Positions 32,219 to 41,285 of a stretch of 64,000 nt of DNA are shown here, one piece after another. The stretch comes from Aquincola sp. GTDB lineage: Bacteria > Pseudomonadota > Gammaproteobacteria > Burkholderiales > Burkholderiaceae_C. The first letter of the stretch is position 1; each line of letters begins with the position of its first letter. Location: NCBI GenBank assembly GCA_022841885.1, contig JALHQP010000002.1:60462-124461 (forward strand). Direction: 5' to 3'. Below the pieces are notes generated by a model. It was not told the DNA's origin. It saw only the letters and a list, made by a program, of their open reading frames with translations, and did not search any database. A program made the translations under genes and the position numbers.

Positions 32219-33499
32219 ATGAGCCTGGTCATCCTGCTCGTCTTCTTCGGCGTCGCGCTGCTGGGCATGCCGCTGGCGTTTTCGCTCGGCCTGTCGGCTA
32301 TTGCCGGGCTGCTGGTCAGCGACGTTGACCTGAACCTGCTGCCCTCGCGCATGATGAGCGCGGTCAACGCGTTTCCGTTGATGTCGATCCCGTTCTTCAT
32401 CCTGGCCGGCGAGCTGATGCTCAAGGCCGGCATGATGGAGCGGCTGATCGACTTGGCCAACGCCGTGGTGGGGCGTGTGCGCGGCGGTCTGGCGCACGTG
32501 ACCATCTTCGCCGGCCTGGGCCTGTCCACCGTGTCGGGCGCCGCGGTGGCCGACGCGAGCGCGCTGGGTGGCACGCTGCTGCCGTCGCTGAAGAAGCACT
32601 ACGGCGCGGGCTTCTCGGCTGCCGTCTGCGCGGCCGCCGCCAACCTGGGGCCGATCATTCCGCCCTCGGGCGCGATGATCGTCTACGCCTTCATGGCCGG
32701 GCCGTCGGTGTCGGTGGGCGGGCTGTTCATGGCCGGCGTCGTGCCCGGCCTGATCCTCGTGACTGGCATGGTTCTGGTGACGGCCTGGATCGCCAAGAAG
32801 CGCGACTTCCCGCTCACCGGCGAGGCCTTCTCGTGGCGCCGCATCGGCCACGAGCTCTGGCGCTCGTGGATCATCTTCATGATGCCGGTCGTCGTGATCG
32901 GCGGCATCGTCGGTGGCGCCTTCACCGCCACCGAAGGCTCGGCAATCGCGGTCGTCTACGCGCTGGCGATCGGCTTCTTCGTCACGCGCAAGCTCGGCCT
33001 GCGCGACCTGCCCGAAGCGCTGGTGCGCACCGCGATCACCTCGGCGGTGGTCGGCGCGATGATCGCCTTCGCCTCGGTCGTCACCTACATGCTGACGATC
33101 GACCAGATGCCGACCAAGCTGCTGGTGCTGATCCAGTCGCTGATCGACAGCCCGATGGGCTACCTGCTGATCGTTGCCGTGGTGCTGTTCGTCGTCGGCA
33201 TGTTCCTCGAGTCGAACGCGGCCTACATCATGCTGGTGCCGCTGCTGCACCCGATCGCGATCAAGTTCGGCATCGACCCCTTGCACTTCGGCTTCCTGTT
33301 CGTCTTCAACCTGGTGATCGGCATGCTGACGCCACCGGTGGGGGTGGTGCTGTTCATCATGTGCGGCATCAGCGGGCTCAAGCTCGGCGAGATGGCGCGC
33401 CATGTCGCGCCCTTCATCGCGCTGATGTACGCGCTGCTGTTCGTCTGCATGTTCGTGCCGCAGCTCGTGCTCGCGCTGCCGCGCGCGCTGGGCTACTGA
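32219..33499 (+). CDS. TRAP transporter large permease (DctM family), system 1
   Basis: A 426-residue protein of about twelve helices that carries out sodium-coupled uptake with DctQ and DctP. Hallmarks are FPLMSIPFFILAGELMLKAG, GLSTVSGAAVADASALGG and AAAANLGPIIPPSGAMIVY. The ATG at 32219 follows a GGGGACACC spacer. It is 1 bp away from the decarboxylase/racemase-like gene, so transporter and enzymes are one operon. Confidence 0.94.
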   Translation: MSLVILLVFFGVALLGMPLAFSLGLSAIAGLLVSDVDLNLLPSRMMSAVNAFPLMSIPFFILAGELMLKAGMMERLIDLANAVVGRVRGGLAHVTIFAGLGLSTVSGAAVADASALGGTLLPSLKKHYGAGFSAAVCAAAANLGPIIPPSGAMIVYAFMAGPSVSVGGLFMAGVVPGLILVTGMVLVTAWIAKKRDFPLTGEAFSWRRIGHELWRSWIIFMMPVVVIGGIVGGAFTATEGSAIAVVYALAIGFFVTRKLGLRDLPEALVRTAITSAVVGAMIAFASVVTYMLTIDQMPTKLLVLIQSLIDSPMGYLLIVAVVLFVVGMFLESNAAYIMLVPLLHPIAIKFGIDPLHFGFLFVFNLVIGMLTPPVGVVLFIMCGISGLKLGEMARHVAPFIALMYALLFVCMFVPQLVLALPRALGY

Positions 33500-33500
33500 G

Positions 33501-34250
33501 ATGAACGACGCCGCCACGCGCTACGCCGCTCAGCGCCGCTTCGTCGGCACCATCACGCCGTCGGGCAACACCGTCGTCGAGCGCATCACGCTGGGCATCG
33601 CGCGCGAGCTGCCCGAGGTGTCGATGCACTTCTCGCGCACGCCGGTGTTCGGCAGCAGCGACCCCTCGCCGGAGCGCTACGCCAGCGAGGGCCTGCTCGC
33701 CGCCGCACGCCTGCTCGCGCACGCCGCGCCGGACATGCTGGTGTGGAACGGCAGCAAGGGCGCCGGCATCGGCTTCGAGCACGACCGCGCGCTGGTGGCG
33801 TCGATCACGGCCGAGACCGGCATCCGCGCCACGACGTCGATCCTCGGCCTGGCCGATCTGCTGGCCGCGCGCGGTATCCGGCGCCTGGGCATCGTCACGC
33901 CGTACTCGACCGCTTCGCAGAAGAAGACGCTCGACTGCCTGGCGGCCGAAGGCTACGACTGCGTGGCCGACGCCTGCGCCGGCCTGAGCGACAACCTGTC
34001 CTACGCCAGCGTGCCGCCCGAGCGCATCGCCGCGATGGCGCGCGAGGTGGCCGCGGCCAAGCCGCAGGCGATCGTCTGCCTGTGCACCAACTTTCCCGCC
34101 GCGGTGGTGGCAGCACCGCTCGAGGCCGAGCTCGGCCTGCCGGTCTACGACTCCACGGCGCTCGGCGTCTGGCACGCGCTGCGCCTGGCCGGTGTCGACA
34201 CCGCGCCGGCGGCGCCGCTCTGGGGCTCGCTGTTCACGCAGGCCCTGTGA
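33501..34250 (+). CDS. Arylmalonate decarboxylase / Asp-Glu racemase-like protein
   Basis: A 249-residue protein of the Asp/Glu racemase superfamily, near the arylmalonate decarboxylase and maleate isomerase branch (TITPSGNTVVERIT). The first catalytic position is Gly84 in LVWNGSKG and the second is Cys195 in VCLCTNFPA. One C-terminal Cys facing a Gly is exactly the arrangement of arylmalonate decarboxylase. A decarboxylase or C-N/C-C lyase role is therefore as plausible as racemisation. The stop overlaps the amidohydrolase start (GTGATGG). Confidence 0.86.
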   Translation: MNDAATRYAAQRRFVGTITPSGNTVVERITLGIARELPEVSMHFSRTPVFGSSDPSPERYASEGLLAAARLLAHAAPDMLVWNGSKGAGIGFEHDRALVASITAETGIRATTSILGLADLLAARGIRRLGIVTPYSTASQKKTLDCLAAEGYDCVADACAGLSDNLSYASVPPERIAAMAREVAAAKPQAIVCLCTNFPAAVVAAPLEAELGLPVYDSTALGVWHALRLAGVDTAPAAPLWGSLFTQAL

Positions 34251-35821
34251 TGGACCGCGGCGCGCTGGTCATCGCCGACGCCCACGTGCTGACGCTGGAC
34301 GCCGCGCAGCGCGAGTGGCCGCGCGCCGACATCGTGATCGAGGGCTCGCGCATCGCCGCCATCGGCCCCGGCGCCGCGGCGGCGTGGCGCGGCCCGGTGG
34401 CACGTCGCATCGACGCCCACGGCCAGCTCGCGATGCCGGGCCTCATCAACGCGCACTTCCATTCGCCGGGCAACCTGATGAAAGGCTGCCTGGACGGCAT
34501 GCCGCTCGAGCTGTTCATGCTCTACGAGGTGCCGCCGCTGGCGGCCGCCGGCGACACGGGCCGCCTGGCCTATGTGCGCACGCAGCTGGCCGCGGTGGAG
34601 ATGCTGCGCCGCGGCATCACCTGCGTGCACGACGATGCCTACCATGTGCCGCTGGCCACACGAGAAGGCATCGACGCGATCATGCAGGCCTACGCCGACG
34701 TGGGCATCCGCGCTACGGTGGCGATCGACCAGCCGAACGTGCCCGAGGTCGACAAAGTCCCGTTCCTGGCCGAGCTGCTGACTGCCGAGCAGCGCGCGGC
34801 AATGGACGCCGCGCCGCGCCAGACCAGCGCCGAGCTGCTGGCGCTGTACGGGCACCTCATCGAACGCTGGCACGGCGCGGCCGGCGGCCGGCTGGCGGCC
34901 GCCGTGTCCTGCTCGGCGCCGCAGCGCGTCAGCGACGACTACTTCCGCGGCCTGTCGGCGCTGTCGCGCGAGCATGACCTGCCGTTCAACATCCACATCC
35001 TCGAGACGCGCCTGCAGCGCGTGCTCGGCGACACCAAGTACGGCAAGTCACTGGTGCGCCACGTGCACGACCTCGGCCTGCTCGATGAACGCATGATGGT
35101 CATCCACGCGATCTGGATCGACGCCGAGGACATCGAGCTGCTCGCGCGCGCCGGCTGCACGGTGGCCCACAACCCCGTGTGCAACCTGCGCCTGGGCAGC
35201 GGCGTGATGCCGTGGCGCGCGCTGCGTGAGGCCGGCGTGCCCTTGTGCCTGGGCACCGACGAGATGAACACCGACGACACGGTCAACCTGTGGGCGGTGG
35301 CCAAGACCGCGGCCCTGCTGGCCACGCTGGTCGACGCCGACGACCGCCAGTGGCCACGCGCCGCCGAGTTCCTCTACGCCGCGACGCGCGGCGGCGCACG
35401 TGCGGTGCGCCGCGCAGGCGATCTCGGTCAGCTCGCCGTCGGCGCCGCGGCCGACCTGATCCTGCTCGACCTCGACAGCCACGCCTTCACGCCGCTGAAC
35501 GACCTGACGCGCCAGCTCGTCTATTGCGAGGACGGCAGCTCGGTGCGCAGCACCATCGTCCACGGCGAGATCGTGTTCGAGGACGGCCACGTCACCACGC
35601 TCGACGAGCGCGCGCTGCGTGCCGAGGCGCGCGCGCTGATGACCGGCTACCGCGAGCAACTCACCGACGCGAGCCGCCAGGCCGCGGCGCTCGAAGGCGC
35701 CTACCGCGCGATGCTCGAGCGCGCCGCCGCCACCCCCGTCACCGTGTCGCGGCGCCTCGACGGCGCCTACGACCTCGCCGCCCCGTCCACCAGCCACCGT
35801 CCCGCCAAGGAGTCGTCATGA
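34250..35821 (+). CDS. Amidohydrolase (cytosine deaminase / TRZ-ATZ type)
   Basis: A 523-residue metal-dependent hydrolase with the beta/alpha barrel and flanking beta-sandwich. Metal ligands are in LINAHFHSPGN (HxH), FNIHILETR, MVIHAIWID and LCLGTDEMNTDD. The pattern is that of mononuclear deaminases and dechlorinases acting on purine, pyrimidine or triazine rings. The C-terminal 60 residues extend beyond the usual core. It overlaps both neighbours, racemase-like upstream and TRAP receptor downstream, so it is tightly coupled to uptake. Confidence 0.91.
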   Translation: MDRGALVIADAHVLTLDAAQREWPRADIVIEGSRIAAIGPGAAAAWRGPVARRIDAHGQLAMPGLINAHFHSPGNLMKGCLDGMPLELFMLYEVPPLAAAGDTGRLAYVRTQLAAVEMLRRGITCVHDDAYHVPLATREGIDAIMQAYADVGIRATVAIDQPNVPEVDKVPFLAELLTAEQRAAMDAAPRQTSAELLALYGHLIERWHGAAGGRLAAAVSCSAPQRVSDDYFRGLSALSREHDLPFNIHILETRLQRVLGDTKYGKSLVRHVHDLGLLDERMMVIHAIWIDAEDIELLARAGCTVAHNPVCNLRLGSGVMPWRALREAGVPLCLGTDEMNTDDTVNLWAVAKTAALLATLVDADDRQWPRAAEFLYAATRGGARAVRRAGDLGQLAVGAAADLILLDLDSHAFTPLNDLTRQLVYCEDGSSVRSTIVHGEIVFEDGHVTTLDERALRAEARALMTGYREQLTDASRQAAALEGAYRAMLERAAATPVTVSRRLDGAYDLAAPSTSHRPAKESS

Positions 35822-36855
35822 AGACACGCATCGCTCTCGCCCTCAGCGCCCTGTGCCTGGCCTGCGCCCCCGCGCTCGCGCAGACCAAGATCAAGCTCAA
35901 GGTCATGGGCCAGCCGCTGGCCGGCGGCATGATCCAGAAGCACCGCGAGCAGCCGTTCTTCGAGACGCTCGCGGCCAAGACCGGACTGCCGATCGAGGTC
36001 GACTACAAGCCGCAGGACACCACCGGCATCAAGGACACCGAGGCGCTGCGCGTGCTCGACTCCGGCCTGTTCGACATCGTCGCGCTGCGCATGGCGCAGA
36101 TCTCGCGCGACGAGCCGCTGACGATGGGCTTCGACCTGGTCGGCCTGAACCCCGACTACAAGACCGCGCGCGCCACCACCAAGGCCTACTTCGAGACGCT
36201 CGACAAGCGCCTGCAGTCGCGCTACCAGACCAAGTTCCTCGGCGTCTGGCCGGCCGGCCCGCAGGTGCTGTTCTGCAAGAAGCCGATCACCAAGCTGGCC
36301 GACGTCAAGGGCCTGAAGGTGCGCGTGTTCGACCAGAACTCGGCCAAGTTCTTCCAGCACCTGGGCGCCACGCCGATCCCGCTGGCCTTCGGCGAGGTGC
36401 ACCAGAGCCTGTCGCTCGGCGTGGTGGACTGCGCCATCACCAGCGCGCTGTCGGCCAATTCGGCGAGCTGGCCCGAGGTGTCGACGCACATGCTGCCGCT
36501 GGGTTTCCAGTTCGCGATGAACGGCTACGGCATCAGCCTGGCGACGTGGAAGAAGTTCACGCCGGCGCAGCAGGCGACGCTGCAGACCGCCTTCACCAAC
36601 CTCGACAACGACATCTGGAAGTACTCCGAGGAGTTGTCGGCCGAAGCGGTGAACTGCAACCTGGGCAAGGACCCGTGCACGCTGAAGAAGTTCAAGCTCG
36701 TCGAGGTGCCGGTGACGGCCGCCGACGTGACGATCGTGCGTGACGCGATGCGGGATGTCTCGCTGCCGACCTGGAGCGAAGCCTGCGAGAAGACCGCCAA
36801 GGGCTGCACAGACGAGTGGAAGAAGACGGTGGGTGCCGCCGTGGGCGTGAAGTGA
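35818..36855 (+). CDS. TRAP transporter substrate-binding protein, system 2
   Basis: A 345-residue periplasmic receptor, diverged from system 1. The signal peptide is about 1-21 (TRIALALSALCLACAPALA). LADVKGLKVRVFDQNSAKFFQHLGATPIPLAFGEVHQSL is the conserved lobe, shown here by residues about 160-198 with the binding Arg in KVRVFD. It has several cysteines (for example near residues 139, 204 and 281-288) that could form disulfides, unlike system 1. The ATG overlaps the amidohydrolase stop (ATGA). The ligand is unknown but differs from that of system 1. Confidence 0.9.
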   Translation: MKTRIALALSALCLACAPALAQTKIKLKVMGQPLAGGMIQKHREQPFFETLAAKTGLPIEVDYKPQDTTGIKDTEALRVLDSGLFDIVALRMAQISRDEPLTMGFDLVGLNPDYKTARATTKAYFETLDKRLQSRYQTKFLGVWPAGPQVLFCKKPITKLADVKGLKVRVFDQNSAKFFQHLGATPIPLAFGEVHQSLSLGVVDCAITSALSANSASWPEVSTHMLPLGFQFAMNGYGISLATWKKFTPAQQATLQTAFTNLDNDIWKYSEELSAEAVNCNLGKDPCTLKKFKLVEVPVTAADVTIVRDAMRDVSLPTWSEACEKTAKGCTDEWKKTVGAAVGVK

Positions 36856-36862
36856 CCCTGCC

Positions 36863-37447
36863 ATGAAGCAGAAGCTCGAACGCCTGCTGGCCAACCTGTT
36901 CGGTGTGGTCTTTCTCGGACTGTCGTTGCTGGTGACGGTGGAGACCGTGCTGCGCAAGGCGTTCAACTTCTCGCTGCAGGGCGCGGCCGAGCTCGGCGGC
37001 TACGCGCTGGCCGTCGGCTCGGCGATCGGCTTCGCGCTGGCCATCACCAGCCGCAGCCACATCCGCGTCGACGTCTTCCACGAGCGCTTCCCGCCGGCGC
37101 TGCAGGCCTTCATGAACTGGCTGTCGGCGGTGTCGCTCGGCGCGCTCGGCCTGTTTCTCGTCGGCGTGTGCTGGCGCGTCCTGACCAAGACGGTCGAATA
37201 CGGCAGTGCCGCGCAGACACCCTGGGCCACGCCGCTGATCTACCCGCAGAGCGTCTGGTACGCGGCGCTGGTGGCCTTCGCGGTCTACGCGGTGGTGCAT
37301 GCGCTGCATGCGTGCCGCCTCTACTTCACCGGCCAGCGCGAGGCGCTGCTGGTCGAGTTCCATCCGAAGAGCGCGAAGGAAGAACTCAAGGAAGAGCTCG
37401 AAGACCTGGCGCAGCGCTCGGGCGGCGAACTGAAGGGGCAGGCATGA
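36863..37447 (+). CDS. TRAP transporter small permease (DctQ family), system 2
   Basis: A 194-residue four-helix membrane protein with LQGAAELGGYALAVGSAIGF and ITSRSHIRVDVFHERFP, the DctQ signatures. The C-terminal 35 residues are charged (AKEELKEELEDLAQRSGG), cytoplasmic and helical, an extension not present in system 1. It overlaps the large permease gene by 4 bp. Confidence 0.9.
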   Translation: MKQKLERLLANLFGVVFLGLSLLVTVETVLRKAFNFSLQGAAELGGYALAVGSAIGFALAITSRSHIRVDVFHERFPPALQAFMNWLSAVSLGALGLFLVGVCWRVLTKTVEYGSAAQTPWATPLIYPQSVWYAALVAFAVYAVVHALHACRLYFTGQREALLVEFHPKSAKEELKEELEDLAQRSGGELKGQA

Positions 37448-38736
37448 GCACGATGGCCTTCAGCCTCACCTTCCTGCTCATGATCGGCTTGATGCTGCTC
37501 GGCCTGCCGATCGCGGTGTCGATGGTGCTGGTCGGCGCCGGCGCCGGCGTGCTCGTCTTCGGCGTGCCGTTCCTGTCGTCCACCGGGTCGATGCTCTGGG
37601 GCGTGCTCAACGACAACCTGCTGACCGCCGCGCCGCTGTTCATCCTGCTCGGCGAGCTGCTGCTGCGCAGCGGCATGGCCGACCGCATGTACGGCGCGAT
37701 GGCGGCCTGGCTGTCGCGCCTGCCCGGCGGCCTGCTGCACACCAACATCGCCTGCTGCGCGCTGTTCGCCGCGACCTCCGGTTCGTCGGTCGCCACCGCG
37801 GCGACGGTCGGCACCGTGGCGCTGCCGTCGCTGCAGCAACGCAAGTACCCGATGCCGCAGGCGCTGGGCACGCTGGCCGCCGGTGGCACGCTGGGCATCC
37901 TGATCCCGCCATCGATCAACATGATCGTCTACGGCTCGCTGACCGAGAACTCGATCGGCAAGCTGTTCATCGCCGGCGTGATTCCCGGCCTGCTGCTGAC
38001 CGGCCTGTTCATGCTGTTCGTGCTCGTCAACAGTCTGATGAAGGGCGACGTGCCGCGCGAGCAGTTGCCGCCGATGCGCGAGCGCGTGCGCCAGCTCGTG
38101 CACCTGGTGCCGCCGATCGTCATCTTCGGCATCGTCATGGGCAGCCTGTACACGGGGGTGGCCACCGCCACCGAGTCGGCGGCGCTGGGCGTCGTCGTCG
38201 CGCTGTTCTTCACCTGGACGTCCAAGCGCCTGAGCTGGGCCATGCTCGAGACCTGCTTCCTGCAGACCGCGCGAACCACCGGGATGATCATGCTGATCCT
38301 GGCCGCGGCCTTCGTGCTGAATCTGCTGATCAGCCTGTCCGGCGTGGCCGAGACGATGACCAAGGCGGTCACGTCGCTCGGCCTGTCGGCCACTGCGATG
38401 CTGCTGGTGCTGGTCCTGTTCTATCTTGTGCTCGGCATGTTCATGGACGTGATGTCGATGCTGGTGGCCACCGTGCCGATCACCTACCCGATCGTCACCG
38501 CCTTGGGCGTCGATCCGATCTGGTTCGGCATCTTCATCATCCTGATGTGCGAGCTGGCGCTGATCACGCCGCCCGTGGGCATGAACCTGTTCGTGGTGCA
38601 GGGCGTGCGGCCCGACAAGGGCGGCATCGGCGAGGTGATCCGCGGCTCGCTACCCTATGTCGCGATCATGATGGCCTTCACGCTGCTGCTGATGGTCTTC
38701 CCGGCCATCGTCACCTGGCTGCCGGGCAAGATGTGA
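37444..38736 (+). CDS. TRAP transporter large permease (DctM family), system 2
   Basis: A 430-residue DctM protein with about twelve helices. Hallmarks are PLFILLGELLLRSGMADRMYG, CALFAATSGSSVATAATVG and AAGGTLGILIPPSINMIVYG, and LALITPPVGMNLFVVQGV near the C-terminus. It overlaps the DctQ gene by 4 bp and is followed 7 bp later by a racemase-family gene. With the two preceding genes it forms a complete second TRAP system. Confidence 0.94.
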   Translation: MSTMAFSLTFLLMIGLMLLGLPIAVSMVLVGAGAGVLVFGVPFLSSTGSMLWGVLNDNLLTAAPLFILLGELLLRSGMADRMYGAMAAWLSRLPGGLLHTNIACCALFAATSGSSVATAATVGTVALPSLQQRKYPMPQALGTLAAGGTLGILIPPSINMIVYGSLTENSIGKLFIAGVIPGLLLTGLFMLFVLVNSLMKGDVPREQLPPMRERVRQLVHLVPPIVIFGIVMGSLYTGVATATESAALGVVVALFFTWTSKRLSWAMLETCFLQTARTTGMIMLILAAAFVLNLLISLSGVAETMTKAVTSLGLSATAMLLVLVLFYLVLGMFMDVMSMLVATVPITYPIVTALGVDPIWFGIFIILMCELALITPPVGMNLFVVQGVRPDKGGIGEVIRGSLPYVAIMMAFTLLLMVFPAIVTWLPGKM

Positions 38737-38743
38737 TCGCGAC

Positions 38744-39397
38744 GTGAAGCGCTGCCTGGTCATCAACCCGAACACGACCGCGACCGTCACCCAGATGGTG
38801 CTGGCGGCCTGCCACGCCGCGCAGCCCGGCGTGCAATGGGACGGCGCGACGGCGCGCTTCGGCGCGGCCTACATCGCCAACGAAATCGGCTACGCCAAGG
38901 CTGGCCATGCCGCGCTGGACGCGCACGAGGCCTTCTACGACGGCCACGACGTGGTGCTGCTGGCCTGTTTCGGCGACCCCGGGCTGCTCGCGCTGCGCGA
39001 GCTGTCGCGCGTACCGGTGGTGGGCCTGGCGCAATCGAGCTTCGAGGCGGCGGCGCGACGGGGCCGCTTCGCGGTGGTCACCGGCGGCCACGCGTGGGCG
39101 CCGATGCTCGCTCGCTTCGCGCGCGCGCAGGCGCTCGACGAGCGGCTCACCGGCATCCACACGATCGACTGGACCGGCGCGCAGATCGCCGCCGAGCCCG
39201 ACCGCGCACGCGACGCGCTGGTGGCCGCCGCGCAACATGGCGTCGAGGAAGGCGCGCAGTGCATCCTGCTCGGCGGCGCGGCGCTGGCGGGGCTCGCCCC
39301 GTCGCTGCAGCCGCGGCTGGCGGTGCCGGTGCTCGACAACGTGCTGCTGGCCGCGCAGGCGGTGGCCGACACGCTGCGGGTCGAGGCCACGCCGTGA
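38744..39397 (+). CDS. Asp/Glu/hydantoin racemase superfamily protein (one catalytic Cys)
   Basis: A 217-residue protein starting CLVINPNTTATVTQMVL, close to hydantoin/allantoin racemases. The first catalytic cysteine is present (Cys75 in LLACFGDPG). The second position is Gly178 in LLGGAALAG where the family has GCAGM. With one cysteine it resembles neither a two-base racemase nor the arylmalonate decarboxylase arrangement, which keeps the other Cys. It uses a GTG start 5 bp after the permease stop, and its stop overlaps the deaminase start. Confidence 0.86.
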   Translation: MKRCLVINPNTTATVTQMVLAACHAAQPGVQWDGATARFGAAYIANEIGYAKAGHAALDAHEAFYDGHDVVLLACFGDPGLLALRELSRVPVVGLAQSSFEAAARRGRFAVVTGGHAWAPMLARFARAQALDERLTGIHTIDWTGAQIAAEPDRARDALVAAAQHGVEEGAQCILLGGAALAGLAPSLQPRLAVPVLDNVLLAAQAVADTLRVEATP

Positions 39398-39870
39398 CGG
39401 TGCTCGGGCCGCCCGACGCGACGCTGCTGCGCCAGGCGATCGCGCTGTCCGCGCAGGCGCGCGACGCCGGCGACCAACCTTATGGCGCGCTGCTGGCCGA
39501 TGCCGACGGGCGCGTGCTGCTCGAGGCCCGAAACACGCAGGTGACGGGGCGCGACCTCAGCGCGCACGCCGAGCTCAACCTGGTGCGCGCCGCCTCGCCG
39601 CGCTTCGATCGCGACGCCTTGTCGGCCTGCACCGTGTACGCCAGCGGTGAGCCCTGCGCGATGTGTGCCGGCGCGCTGTACTGGAGCGGTGTCGGCCGCG
39701 TGGTCTACGGCCTGTCGATCGAGACCATGACCGAGCTCGGTGGTGCCGACGCCGACGAGCTGATGCTGCATTGCGCCGACGTGCTCGCCTACGGCCTGCG
39801 TCCGGTGGAGGTGGTCGGCCCCGCGCTGGAGGAAGAGGCACGGCGCGTGTTCGAGGAGACGGCACGATGA
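39394..39870 (+). CDS. Nucleoside/guanine deaminase-like zinc enzyme
   Basis: A 158-residue cytidine-deaminase-fold protein. Zinc ligands and the proton shuttle are in LSAHAELNLVRA (HAE) and GEPCAMCAGALYW (PCxxC). The family includes guanine deaminase and tRNA adenosine deaminase; context favours a small-molecule amidine or purine-like substrate. The GTG at 39394 overlaps the previous stop (GTGA). The stop overlaps the hydantoinase ATG. Confidence 0.88.
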   Translation: MTVLGPPDATLLRQAIALSAQARDAGDQPYGALLADADGRVLLEARNTQVTGRDLSAHAELNLVRAASPRFDRDALSACTVYASGEPCAMCAGALYWSGVGRVVYGLSIETMTELGGADADELMLHCADVLAYGLRPVEVVGPALEEEARRVFEETAR

Positions 39871-41285
39871 CCCCGCTCGACCTGGTCGTGCGTCACGCCC
39901 GTGTGGCCACTGCGGCCGACGTGTTCGACGCCGACATCGGCATCGCGGGCGGGCGCATCGTCGCGCTGGCGCAGGGCCTGCCGGTGGCGCCACGCGAGAT
40001 CGACGCCGCGGGCCGCGTGGTCACGCCCGGCGGCGTCGATGCCCATTGCCACCTCGACCAGCCGATGCCGCCGCCGGCGCGCATGGCCGACGACTTCGCA
40101 AGCGGCACGCGCGCCGCGGCCTGCGGCGGCACCACCACCGTGATTCCGTTCGCGGCGCAGGAAAAGGGGGCTTCGCTGCGCGCCGCGGTCGACGACTACC
40201 ACCGCCGCGCCGAAGGCCGCGCGCATGTGGACTACGCCTTCCACCTGATCGTCAGCGACCCCACGCCGCCGGTGCTGAGCCAGGAGCTGCCGGCGTTGAT
40301 CGCCGAGGGCTACACCTCGTTCAAGGTCTACATGACCTACGACGACCTGAAGCTCGACGACGGCCAGATCCTCGACGTGCTCGCGGTCGCGCGGCAGCAC
40401 GGCGCGATGGCGATGATCCATGCCGAGAACGCCGACTGCATCGAGTGGCTCACCAAGCGCCTGGAGGCGGCCGGCCGCACCGCGCCGCGCTTCCACGCCC
40501 ACGCGCGGCCGATGCTGGTGGAGCGCGAGGCCACGCACCGCGCGATCGCGCTGGCCGAGCTGGTGGACGTGCCGATCCTGATCGTGCACGTGTCGGGGCG
40601 CGAGGCGGTGGAGCAGATCCGCTGGGCGCGTGCGCAGGGCCTGTCGGTGTTCGCCGAGACCTGCCCGCAGTACCTGTTCCTCACCGCGGCCGACCTGGGC
40701 ATCGACGACAGCTACCTCGGCGCCAAGTGCGTCTGCAGCCCGCCGCCGCGCGACGCGAGCAACCAGCAGGTGATCTGGCACGCGCTGGCCGACGGGCTGT
40801 TCACGGTCTTCTCCTCCGACCACGCACCGTTCAAGTACGACGCGCCCGAGGGCAAGAAGCCCGGTGGGCAGGAGGTGGCGTTCCGCCACATCCCGAACGG
40901 CATCCCCGGGCTCGAGACGCGCATGCCCTTGCTGTACTCCGAAGGCGTCCTGAAGGGCCGCCTCACGCTCGAGAAGTTCGTCGAACTCACCGCCACCAAC
41001 CCGGCCAAGGCCTACGGCCTGCACCCGCGCAAGGGCACGATCGCCATCGGCAGCGATGCCGACCTCGTGGTCTGGGGCGAGGGCGAGCGCGTGCTGCGCA
41101 ACGAGCACCTGCACCACGCCGTCGACTACACGCCCTACGAAGGCATGAAGCTGCAGGCCTGGCCCGCACTGACGCTGGCCGCGGGCGAGGTGGTGTGGGA
41201 CGGCACCCAGTTCCACCCGCGTGCCGGCCGCGGCCGCTTCCTGCGCTGCGGCCCGCCCACCCTGAGGCCGAGGACGAGCCCATGA
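39867..41285 (+). CDS. hydA: Dihydropyrimidinase / D-hydantoinase
   Basis: A 472-residue cyclic amidohydrolase that opens dihydropyrimidine or hydantoin rings to N-carbamoyl acids. Binuclear metal ligands are in GGVDAHCHLDQP (HxH), the carbamylated Lys in TSFKVYMTYDDLK, His in MIHAENADC and ILIVHVSG, and Asp in FSSDHAPFKYD. Length and order match the family. No N-carbamoylase, which normally completes the pathway, is encoded nearby. It overlaps both neighbouring genes by 4 bp. Confidence 0.93.
   Translation: MTPLDLVVRHARVATAADVFDADIGIAGGRIVALAQGLPVAPREIDAAGRVVTPGGVDAHCHLDQPMPPPARMADDFASGTRAAACGGTTTVIPFAAQEKGASLRAAVDDYHRRAEGRAHVDYAFHLIVSDPTPPVLSQELPALIAEGYTSFKVYMTYDDLKLDDGQILDVLAVARQHGAMAMIHAENADCIEWLTKRLEAAGRTAPRFHAHARPMLVEREATHRAIALAELVDVPILIVHVSGREAVEQIRWARAQGLSVFAETCPQYLFLTAADLGIDDSYLGAKCVCSPPPRDASNQQVIWHALADGLFTVFSSDHAPFKYDAPEGKKPGGQEVAFRHIPNGIPGLETRMPLLYSEGVLKGRLTLEKFVELTATNPAKAYGLHPRKGTIAIGSDADLVVWGEGERVLRNEHLHHAVDYTPYEGMKLQAWPALTLAAGEVVWDGTQFHPRAGRGRFLRCGPPTLRPRTSP

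Noticed and set aside
36863..38736. Second TRAP system as a duplicate of the first
   Set aside because: The receptor, small permease and large permease differ clearly from system 1 in sequence and extensions, so this is not a recent duplication.
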